A DNA stretch of 11,050 bases, taken from CAMDHY01 sp943372725 (lineage in GTDB: Bacteria; Pseudomonadota; Alphaproteobacteria; Rhizobiales; Segnochrobactraceae). The translations under genes and the position numbers were made by a program. This document shows positions 6,150-11,050 of this stretch, one piece after another; position 1 is the first letter of the stretch; every line of letters begins with the position of its first letter. The stretch spans positions 1-11,050 of the forward strand of contig CALRZT010000147.1 of the NCBI GenBank assembly GCA_943372725.1, read 5' to 3'. Below the pieces are notes generated by a model, which searched no databases, was not told where the DNA came from, and saw only the letters and a program-made list of their open reading frames with translations.

Positions 6150-6699
6150 GGCGGCATACGAGCCCCGGCTCCAGAAGCACTACGACGAAGTGGTGCGCCC
6201 GCAGCTCGTCAAGGAGTTCGGGTACAAGAATCCGATGGAAGTCCCTCGGATCGACAAAGTCGTGCTCAACATGGGCGTCGGCGAGTCGACCGGCGATTCC
6301 AAGAAGGCGTCCGTCGCGGCGGCCGACCTCGCGATGATCGCCGGGCAGAAGCCGGTGATCACCCGCGCCCGGCTGGCGATCTCGACCTTCAAGCTGCGCG
6401 AGAACATGCCGATCGGCGCGAAGGTCACGCTGCGCAAGACGCGCATGTACGACTTCGTCGACCGCCTGGTGACGATCGCGCTGCCCCGCGTGCGGGACTT
6501 CCGGGGTCTGAACCCGAAGAGCTTCGATGGCCGTGGCAACTTCGCCATGGGCATCAAGGAGCACATCATTTTCCCGGAGATCAACTACGACAAGGTTGAT
6601 CAGATCTGGGGCATGGACGTGATCGTCTGCACGACGGCGAAGTCGGACGACGAGGCGCGAGCGCTCCTCAAGGCGTTCAACTTCCCGTTCCGGCAGTGA
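6142..6699 (+). CDS. rplE: 50S ribosomal protein L5 (uL5)
   Basis: L5 binds 5S rRNA, belongs to the 5S RNP with L18, and contacts the P-site tRNA. The product is 185 aa (E. coli 179). Family motifs are YDEVVRPQLVKEFGYKNPME, then VVLNMGVGESTGDSKK, GQKPVITRARLAISTFKLRE, LPRVRDFRGLNPKSFDGRGN, and the C-terminal EHIIFPEINYDKVDQIWGMD. The frame is open upstream through rplX, but the L5 homology begins at MAEAAYEPRLQKHYDE, and GGGAG (6128-6132) lies 9 nt before ATG 6142. The start lies 8 nt inside rplX, so no spacer exists at this junction, where the E. coli S8 translational operator maps. Confidence 0.98.
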   Translation: MAEAAYEPRLQKHYDEVVRPQLVKEFGYKNPMEVPRIDKVVLNMGVGESTGDSKKASVAAADLAMIAGQKPVITRARLAISTFKLRENMPIGAKVTLRKTRMYDFVDRLVTIALPRVRDFRGLNPKSFDGRGNFAMGIKEHIIFPEINYDKVDQIWGMDVIVCTTAKSDDEARALLKAFNFPFRQ

Positions 6700-6729
6700 C
6701 CGGCCCGGCCGGCCGCGGAGAGACGTAAG

Positions 6730-7035
6730 ATGGCGAAGAAGAGCTCGATCGAGAAGAACAATCGGCGCGCGAAGCTGGCCAAGCAGTTCGCCCCGAAGCG
6801 CGCCCGTCTGAAGGCGGCGGCGAAGGACCAGTCGCTGTCGATGGAGGAACGGTTTCAGGCGCGGCTCAAGCTCGCCGAGATGCCGCGCAACTCCGCGCCG
6901 ACCCGGGTGCGCAACCGTTGTGAAGTGACCGGCCGCCCGCGTGGCGTCTACCGGAAGCTGAGGATGTCGCGCATCGCGCTTCGCGAGCTCGGCAGCGCCG
7001 GGGCGATCCCCGGTCTTGTGAAGTCGAGCTGGTGA
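6730..7035 (+). CDS. rpsN: 30S ribosomal protein S14 (uS14), zinc-independent form
   Basis: S14 is a late-assembling 30S head protein. The 101 aa match the long E. coli form. The start MAKKSSIEKNNRRAKLAKQ, the central helix LAEMPRNSAPTRVRNRCEVT, and the ending GRPRGVYRKLRMSRIALREL are typical. Only one cysteine is present, in RCEVTGRPRG. The CxxC pairs of the zinc-ribbon (C+) paralogue are absent, so this is the zinc-free (C-) type. GGAGAG (6717-6722) is 7 nt upstream of ATG. It follows rplE after a 30-nt, very GC-rich spacer containing a small CCGGC/GCCGG stem. Confidence 0.98.
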   Translation: MAKKSSIEKNNRRAKLAKQFAPKRARLKAAAKDQSLSMEERFQARLKLAEMPRNSAPTRVRNRCEVTGRPRGVYRKLRMSRIALRELGSAGAIPGLVKSSW

Positions 7036-7048
7036 GGAGGGCTGCGCG

Positions 7049-7447
7049 ATGGCATTGACCGATCCGCTCGGCGATATGTTGACCCGCATCCGCAATGCGC
7101 AGATGCGGCGCAAGACCAAGGTGTCGACGCCGGCCTCCTCGCTGCGCCAGCACGTCCTCGACGTGCTGCAGTCGGAGGGTTACATCCGCGGCTACACGAC
7201 GATCGAGGTGACCGGCGTGCAGCCGGAGTTCGAGATCGAGCTGAAGTACTTCGACGGCGAGCCGGTGATCCGCGAGATCGAGCGGGTTTCGAAGCCGGGC
7301 CGCCGCGTGTATGCGTCGGTGAAGGCGTTGCCGCGTGTCGCCAACGGCCTCGGGGTGTCGATCCTGTCGACCCCGAAGGGCGTGATGAGCGATCACGAGG
7401 CGCGTGAACAGAATGTCGGCGGGGAGATCCTCTGCCGCGTCTTCTGA
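7049..7447 (+). CDS. rpsH: 30S ribosomal protein S8 (uS8)
   Basis: S8 binds helix 21 of 16S rRNA and, in E. coli, represses the spc operon by binding a mimic of that helix. The product is 132 aa (E. coli 130). It starts MALTDPLGDMLTRIRNAQMR, has the central VLQSEGYIRGY segment, a KPGRRVYASVKALPRVANGL stretch, and ends with the signature ILSTPKGVMSDHEAR and GGEILCRVF. GAGGAGG (7034-7040), overlapping the rpsN stop, gives 8-nt spacing to ATG. The final codons and the stop form the left arm and loop of a hairpin at 7434-7453. Confidence 0.98.
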   Translation: MALTDPLGDMLTRIRNAQMRRKTKVSTPASSLRQHVLDVLQSEGYIRGYTTIEVTGVQPEFEIELKYFDGEPVIREIERVSKPGRRVYASVKALPRVANGLGVSILSTPKGVMSDHEAREQNVGGEILCRVF

Positions 7448-7453
7448 CGCGGC
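7434..7453 (+). repeat. Inverted repeat spanning the rpsH stop codon
   Basis: GCCGCGTC (7434-7441), a TTCT loop (7442-7445) and GACGCGGC (7446-7453) form a perfect 8-bp stem with a 4-nt loop. The rpsH TGA (7445-7447) spans the loop and the 3' arm, so terminating ribosomes would melt the structure. There is no T-tract downstream. The rest of the 44-nt spacer to rplF shows no other structure. A role in 3'-end processing or in reducing downstream initiation is possible but inferred. Confidence 0.65.
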
Positions 7454-7491
7454 GGATGGATCGGCTCCCAGCGAACGGTAGGGTTTGAGAG

Positions 7492-8025
7492 ATGTCGCGG
7501 ATCGGCAAGAAGCCCGTCGCGGTCCCCGGTGGGGTCACCGCGACCGTCGACGGCCAGAAGGTGTCGATGAAGGGTCCGAAGGGTGAACTCACCTTCGTCG
7601 CCCACGATCTCGTCGCCGTCGAGAAGTCGGCGGACGGCATCGCCGTGACGCCGCGCGACGACAGCAAGCAGGCGCGCTCCCTCTGGGGAATGTCGCGGAC
7701 GATGGTCGCGAACCTCGCGACCGGCGTGTCGAAGGGTTTCGAGCGCAAGCTCGAGATCACCGGCGTCGGCTACAAGGCGGCGGTCCAGGGCAAGGCCCTG
7801 AACCTCGCGCTCGGGTTCAGCCACGACGTGCTCTATCCGATCCCGACCGGGATCACGATCGTCTGCCCGAAGCCGACCGAGATTCTCGTGTCCGGCATCG
7901 ACCGGCAGCAGGTCGGCCAGGTGGCGGCAGAGATCCGCGAGTTCCGCGGGCCGGAGCCCTACAAGGGCAAGGGCGTTCGCTATGCGGGCGAGTTCATCGT
8001 CCGCAAAGAAGGCAAGAAGAAGTGA
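7492..8025 (+). CDS. rplF: 50S ribosomal protein L6 (uL6)
   Basis: L6 lies near the factor-binding (GTPase-associated) region of the 50S subunit. Its length of 177 aa equals that of E. coli. It starts MSRIGKKPVAVPGGV, contains the repeated L6 fold with VSMKGPKGELTF, the linker RSLWGMSRTMVANLATGVSK, GFERKLEITGVGYKAAVQGK, and the C-terminal signature GPEPYKGKGVRYAGEFIVRK. The region before the ATG has TAGGG (7479-7483, 8-nt spacing) and GAGAG next to the start, a weaker Shine-Dalgarno than most of its neighbours. The stop lies 11 nt before the preferred rplR ATG. Confidence 0.98.
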   Translation: MSRIGKKPVAVPGGVTATVDGQKVSMKGPKGELTFVAHDLVAVEKSADGIAVTPRDDSKQARSLWGMSRTMVANLATGVSKGFERKLEITGVGYKAAVQGKALNLALGFSHDVLYPIPTGITIVCPKPTEILVSGIDRQQVGQVAAEIREFRGPEPYKGKGVRYAGEFIVRKEGKKK

Positions 8026-8036
8026 CGGTGGGTGCG

Positions 8037-8399
8037 ATGGCCAACAAGCTCTCCACGATGGAACGCCGGCGCGCACGCGTCCGGCGGTCACTGAAGGCGG
8101 TCGCCGGAAGCCGGCCTCGCCTCAGCGTGCATCGGTCCTCGAAGCACATCTACGCGCAGTTGATCGACGATGCGGCGGGCCGCACGATCGCCGCCGCCTC
8201 GAGCCTCGAGAAGTCGATGCGCGAGGAACTGAAGACCGGCGCCGATACCGGCGCTGCGGCGGCGATCGGCAAGCTGATCGCCGAACGGGCGAAGGCCGCC
8301 GGCGTGTCGCAGGTGGTTTTCGACCGTGGCCCGTACATCTACCACGGGCGCGTCAAGGCGCTCGCCGATGCGGCCCGCGAGGCGGGTCTCGATTTCTGA
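8037..8399 (+). CDS. rplR: 50S ribosomal protein L18 (uL18)
   Basis: L18 binds 5S rRNA together with L5 in the central protuberance. The product is 120 aa from ATG 8037, the usual alphaproteobacterial length. It begins MANKLSTMERRRARVRRSLK, has the strong motif RPRLSVHRSSKHIYAQLIDD, and ends FDRGPYIYHGRVKALADAAR plus EAGLDF. An in-frame GTG at 8022, overlapping the rplF stop, would add five residues (MTVGA); I prefer the ATG for its family fit, although its GGTGGG Shine-Dalgarno is only 4 nt away. A 70-nt spacer follows, with a weak CGGAC/GTCCG stem at 8401-8421 and no promoter I can recognise. Confidence 0.95.
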   Translation: MANKLSTMERRRARVRRSLKAVAGSRPRLSVHRSSKHIYAQLIDDAAGRTIAAASSLEKSMREELKTGADTGAAAAIGKLIAERAKAAGVSQVVFDRGPYIYHGRVKALADAAREAGLDF

Positions 8400-8469
8400 T
8401 CGGACATCCGGCGGCGGTCCGGCGCGGGCGTAGGCCAGCGCGGCGGGCGACGGAGCGAGGAGACAAGAC

Positions 8470-9021
8470 GTGAAGAACGTGCGCGAGCGGGAAGAGCGCG
8501 ACAGCGAGTTCGTGGACAAGCTCGTCCACATCAACCGCGTGGCGAAGGTCGTGAAGGGCGGACGCCGGTTCGGCTTCGCCGCGCTCGTCGTCGTCGGCGA
8601 CCAGAAGGGCCGCGTCGGCTTCGGCCACGGCAAGGCCCGCGAGGTTCCCGAGGCGATCCGCAAGGCGACCGAGGCGGCCAAGCGCAGCCTCGTCCGCGTG
8701 CCGCTGCGCGAGGGCCGGACGCTGCATCACGACGTGCACGGGCGCCACGGCGCCGGCCGCGTCATCGTGCGGGCGGCCCCGGCGGGTACCGGCATTATCG
8801 CCGGCGGCCCGATGCGCGCCGTCTTCGAGACGCTCGGCGTCCAGGACGTCGTCGCCAAGTCGTTCGGTTCGTCCAACCCCTACAACATGGTGCGGGCCAC
8901 TTTCGACGCACTGAAGCAGGAAGACAGCCCGCGCACCGTCGCGGCCCGTCGCGGCATCAAGGTGTCGGCCCTGCAGGCGCGCCGCCGCGACGTCGACGCC
9001 GACGCCGCTGCGGAGGCGTGA
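8470..9021 (+). CDS. rpsE: 30S ribosomal protein S5 (uS5), GTG start
   Basis: S5 lies at the mRNA entry site and affects decoding fidelity; spectinomycin-resistance changes map to its N-terminal loop. The product is 183 aa (E. coli 167). The double-stranded-RNA-binding-like domain has SEFVDKLVHINRVAKVVKGG and RRFGFAALVVVGDQKGRVGF. The C-terminal domain has APAGTGIIAGGPMRAVFETL and SSNPYNMVRATFDALK. The last residues are an Ala/Asp-rich tail (DVDADAAAEA). The start is GTG at 8470, with GAGGAG (8457-8462) 7 nt upstream; a second GTG at 8479 would be 16 nt from it. The N-terminus is short compared with the Arg/Gly-rich leaders common in related S5 proteins. Confidence 0.96.
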   Translation: MKNVREREERDSEFVDKLVHINRVAKVVKGGRRFGFAALVVVGDQKGRVGFGHGKAREVPEAIRKATEAAKRSLVRVPLREGRTLHHDVHGRHGAGRVIVRAAPAGTGIIAGGPMRAVFETLGVQDVVAKSFGSSNPYNMVRATFDALKQEDSPRTVAARRGIKVSALQARRRDVDADAAAEA

Positions 9022-9050
9022 GCGGCCGCCGAGGGATCGAGGAAGAGACG

Positions 9051-9239
9051 ATGACCGACAAGACGATCACGGTCGAACAGACCGGCAGCCCGATCCGCCG
9101 GCCCTCCGACCAGCGCGCGACGCTGATCGGGCTCGGCCTCAACAAGCGCCATCGGGTTCGTACGCTGGAAGACACGCCGCAGGTGCGCGGCATGATCGCC
9201 AAGGTCGCCCACCTCGTCCGCGTGGTCGACGAAGCTTGA
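9051..9239 (+). CDS. rpmD: 50S ribosomal protein L30 (uL30)
   Basis: L30 is a small peripheral 50S protein. The product is 62 aa (E. coli 59). It reads MTDKTITVEQTGSPIRRPSD, then the family motif RATLIGLGLNKRHRVRTLED, and TPQVRGMIAKVAHLVRVVDE. ATG 9051 is preceded by GAGG (9039-9042) at 8 nt; an in-frame GTG at 9018, inside the rpsE end, would add eleven residues unlike L30 and is rejected. The terminal codons and stop take part in a 15-bp tandem duplication (9228-9257) that places a second in-frame TGA 15 nt downstream. Confidence 0.97.
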   Translation: MTDKTITVEQTGSPIRRPSDQRATLIGLGLNKRHRVRTLEDTPQVRGMIAKVAHLVRVVDEA

Positions 9240-9257
9240 CCGGGCGAAGCCTGACCG
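9228..9257 (+). repeat. 15-bp tandem duplication across the rpmD stop
   Basis: GACGAAGCTTGACCG (9228-9242) is followed directly by GGCGAAGCCTGACCG (9243-9257); 13 of 15 positions match. The unit length is a multiple of three, so the rpmD stop TGA (9237-9239) is repeated in frame at 9252-9254. Readthrough of the first stop would add only four residues (PGEA). The repeat fills most of the 31-nt rpmD-rplO spacer and ends just before the rplO Shine-Dalgarno GGAG (9261-9264). It looks like an old slippage duplication. Confidence 0.7.
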
Positions 9258-9270
9258 ACTGGAGCACGTC

Positions 9271-9747
9271 ATGAAACTCAACGAGATCCGGGACAATCCC
9301 GGCGCGGTCAAGGAACGCATGCGCGTCGGCCGCGGCATCGGGTCCGGCAAGGGCAAGACGGCCGGTCGCGGTGTGAAGGGCCAGAAGGCGCGCACCGGCG
9401 TGTCGATCAAGGGCTTCGAGGGCGGCCAGATGCCGCTGCATCGCCGCCTTCCGAAGCGCGGGTTCAACAATATCTTCCGCAAGGACTTCAACATCGTCAG
9501 CCTCGCCCGGGTGCAGCAGGCGATCGACGCCGGCAAGCTCGACGCCGCTGCGACGATCGACGCGGCCGCGCTGAAGGCGGCGGGCGTGCTGAAGCGTCTG
9601 CGGGACGGGGTGCGTCTGCTCGCCGACGGCGAACTGACGGTGAAGGCCACGTTCGAGGTCGAGGGTGCCTCCCGTGCGGCCGTTGCCGCGGTGGAGAAGG
9701 CCGGCGGCTCGGTGACCGTGAAGGGCGCCGCGGTCGAGGCGGCGTAA
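9271..9747 (+). CDS. rplO: 50S ribosomal protein L15 (uL15)
   Basis: L15 is a 23S rRNA-binding protein with a long basic N-terminal extension that threads into the 50S core. The product is 158 aa (E. coli 144). It begins MKLNEIRDNPGAVKERMRVG, then the Gly/Lys/Arg-rich RGIGSGKGKTAGRGVKGQKA and GVSIKGFEGGQMPLHRRLPK, which are diagnostic. The C-terminal domain shows AAGVLKRLRDGVRLLADGEL and ends in an alanine-rich GAAVEAA. GGAG (9261-9264) lies 6 nt before the ATG. The 55-nt spacer to secY contains the stem-loop at 9757-9777. Confidence 0.98.
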   Translation: MKLNEIRDNPGAVKERMRVGRGIGSGKGKTAGRGVKGQKARTGVSIKGFEGGQMPLHRRLPKRGFNNIFRKDFNIVSLARVQQAIDAGKLDAAATIDAAALKAAGVLKRLRDGVRLLADGELTVKATFEVEGASRAAVAAVEKAGGSVTVKGAAVEAA

Positions 9748-9756
9748 CCGACGCGG

Positions 9757-9777
9757 GCTCCCCATATAGCGGGGAGC
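9757..9777 (+). repeat. Stem-loop between rplO and secY
   Basis: GCTCCCC (9757-9763) and GGGGAGC (9771-9777) form a perfect 7-bp stem around the loop ATATAGC. It begins 9 nt after the rplO TAA and ends 25 nt before the secY ATG. No T-tract follows. The AT-rich loop stands out in this GC-rich DNA. Placed between the last ribosomal-protein gene seen here and a membrane-protein gene, it could help set a lower secY output through RNA processing or partial termination; that is inference. Confidence 0.7.
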
Positions 9778-9802
9778 ACGGCGGACGGGACCGGAGTGAA
9801 CG

Positions 9803-11050
9803 ATGGCATCGGCGGCGGAACAACTCGCAGCGAACCTCAACTTCGGCGCCTTCGCCAAGGCGACGGACCTGAAGAAGCGCATCTGGTTCACGCTCGGTGC
9901 GCTGCTCGTCTACCGCCTCGGTACCTACATCCCGCTGCCGGGCATCAATCCCGAGGCCCTCGCCCAGGCGTTCGGCAGCGTCCAGTCCGGCCTGCTCGGG
10001 CTGTTCAACATGTTCGCCGGCGGTGCCGTCGGGCGGATGGCGATCTTCGCCCTCGGCATCATGCCGTACATCTCCGCCTCGATCATCGTGCAGCTTCTGA
10101 CCTCCGTCGTCCCTTCGCTCGAGCAGCTGAAGAAGGAAGGCGAGCAGGGCCGCAAGACGATCAACCAGTACACCCGCTACCTTACCGTGGTGCTGGCGCT
10201 GTTCCAGGCCTATGGCATCGCCATCGGCCTCGAGTCGGCGACGGGGGTGGTCAACGATCCGAGCGTGTTCTTCCGCTTCGTGACCGTGGTGACGCTGGTC
10301 GGCGGTACCTTGTTCCTGATGTGGCTGGGCGAACAGATCACCGCCCGCGGGATCGGCAACGGCATCTCCCTGATCATCTTCGCCGGCATTGTCGCCGAAC
10401 TGCCCATGGCGATCGCCGGCACCCTCGAGCTCGGCCGCCAGGGCGCGCTCTCGACGGTCTTGATCCTTGCCATCATCATCCTGTCGGTGGTGGTGATCGC
10501 CTTCATTGTCTTCGTCGAGCGGGCGCAGCGCCGACTTCTGATCCAGTATCCGAAGCGCCAGGTGGGCAACCGCGTCTTCCAGGGCGAATCCTCGCACCTG
10601 CCGCTGAAGCTCAACACCTCGGGCGTCATTCCGCCGATCTTCGCCTCGTCGCTGCTGCTCATCCCGGCGACGCTGTCGAGCTTCTCGGCGACCGGCGGCG
10701 GGCCGGAATGGCTGACGACGCTGACGACGATCCTCGGCCACGGCCAGCCGCTCTACATGGGCCTCTATGCCGCCCTGATCGTCTTCTTCGCCTTCTTCTA
10801 TACGGCGATCGTCTTCAATCCGACCGACACCGCCGACAATCTGAAGAAGCACGGGGGCTTCATCCCCGGCATCCGACCGGGCGAGCGGACGGCTGAATAC
10901 ATCGACTACGTCCTGACCCGCATCACCGTCGCCGGCGCCGTCTACCTCGTGATCGTCTGCCTGCTGCCGGAGGTGCTGATCTCGTGGACGGGCGTACCGT
11001 TCTACTTCGGCGGCACATCGCTGCTGATCGTCGTCTCGGTGACGATGGAC
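9803..11050 (+). CDS. secY: Protein translocase subunit SecY (3' end cut by window)
   Basis: SecY is the ten-helix channel of the SecYEG translocon in the inner membrane. From ATG 9803 the frame is open for 416 codons to the window edge; roughly 30 C-terminal residues are missing relative to the usual 440-445. The first helix is at about residues 27-43 (GALLVYRLGTYIPLPG). The plug and second helix are NMFAGGAVGRMAIFALGIMP and YISASIIVQLL (69-99). A cytosolic loop VERAQRRLLIQYPKRQ lies at 238-253. The conserved C5 loop is GFIPGIRPGERTAEYID, whose Arg358 matches E. coli Arg357, needed for SecA-driven export. The last helix reaches VVSVTMD. GGAG (9793-9796) is 6 nt before ATG. Confidence 0.98.
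   Translation, partial: MASAAEQLAANLNFGAFAKATDLKKRIWFTLGALLVYRLGTYIPLPGINPEALAQAFGSVQSGLLGLFNMFAGGAVGRMAIFALGIMPYISASIIVQLLTSVVPSLEQLKKEGEQGRKTINQYTRYLTVVLALFQAYGIAIGLESATGVVNDPSVFFRFVTVVTLVGGTLFLMWLGEQITARGIGNGISLIIFAGIVAELPMAIAGTLELGRQGALSTVLILAIIILSVVVIAFIVFVERAQRRLLIQYPKRQVGNRVFQGESSHLPLKLNTSGVIPPIFASSLLLIPATLSSFSATGGGPEWLTTLTTILGHGQPLYMGLYAALIVFFAFFYTAIVFNPTDTADNLKKHGGFIPGIRPGERTAEYIDYVLTRITVAGAVYLVIVCLLPEVLISWTGVPFYFGGTSLLIVVSVTMD

Noticed and set aside
8022..8036. Alternative GTG start for rplR overlapping the rplF stop
   Set aside because: It would add MTVGA before the normal L18 N-terminus. ATG 8037 gives the usual family length, though the Shine-Dalgarno evidence alone does not decide it.
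8400..8469. Possible regulatory structure in the 70-nt rplR-rpsE spacer
   Set aside because: Only a 5-bp CGGAC/GTCCG stem with an 11-nt loop is visible, which is no more than expected in GC-rich sequence.
9018..9050. Alternative GTG start for rpmD inside the end of rpsE
   Set aside because: The eleven added residues do not resemble L30, and GAGG at 9039-9042 is well placed for ATG 9051.
9764..9770. ATATAGC as a possible -10 element for a secY promoter
   Set aside because: No -35-like hexamer occurs 16-18 bp upstream, and the bases are the loop of an inverted repeat.
9497..10852. Long minus-strand open frame (451 codons) opposite rplO and secY
   Set aside because: Its composition is Arg/Asp/Glu/His-rich low complexity, caused by reading secY codons in reverse. 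It spans the secY start region without any ribosome-binding logic of its own.
9796..10896. Plus-strand open frame of 366 codons overlapping the secY start
   Set aside because: It is out of frame with SecY, gives an Arg/Pro/His-rich product with no family features, and the SecY frame is unambiguous.
1..11050. Search for a mobile element, CRISPR array, defence or other novel system
   Set aside because: The gene order is the canonical ribosomal-protein cluster with no extra gene, no terminal repeats, no spaced repeats and no compositional break, so there is no room for such a system.

Overview
The window is a long stretch of the conserved bacterial ribosomal-protein supercluster, read entirely from the + strand. 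It holds the 3' end of tuf, a complete S10 cluster (rpsJ to rpsQ), most of the spc cluster (rplN to rplO), and secY cut by the right edge. The DNA is GC-rich, with a strong G/C bias at third codon positions. Several traits point to an alphaproteobacterium, most probably a member of the Hyphomicrobiales (Rhizobiales): tuf directly before rpsJ, a long L3, an extended L22, zinc-free S14, the S5 core, and an S3 ending in an MASERRA-type tail. The genus cannot be fixed from this sequence.

Layout: 1-86 is the last 27 codons of tuf (EF-Tu). A 94-nt spacer with a strong hairpin follows. Then come rpsJ, rplC, rplD, rplW, rplB, rpsS, rplV, rpsC, rplP, rpmC and rpsQ (181-5422), and then rplN, rplX, rplE, rpsN, rpsH, rplF, rplR, rpsE, rpmD, rplO and secY (5464 to the window end). 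The gene order is the canonical one, with no insertion, loss, inversion or mobile element. No spacer exceeds 94 nt, so there is no large non-coding region.

The genes encode ribosomal subunits assembled together, plus the SecY channel to which ribosomes deliver membrane proteins. Many junctions are tightly coupled: stop/start overlaps at rplC-rplD, rplD-rplW, rplV-rpsC, rplN-rplX and rplX-rplE, and very short gaps elsewhere. Most starts have a clear GGAG/GAGG Shine-Dalgarno 5-9 nt upstream. I see no factor-independent terminator with a T-tract and no convincing promoter. The cluster probably reads as one or a few long transcripts started upstream of the window.

I found no previously undescribed system. 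The points worth a second look are small. G/C stem-loops without T-tracts sit at or just after stop codons in several of the longer spacers. S3 has a mixed-charge Arg-Asp repeat tail encoded by tandem GATCGC units. A 15-bp tandem duplication at the rpmD stop duplicates the stop codon in frame. The rplX-rplE overlap leaves no spacer for an E. coli-type S8 operator.
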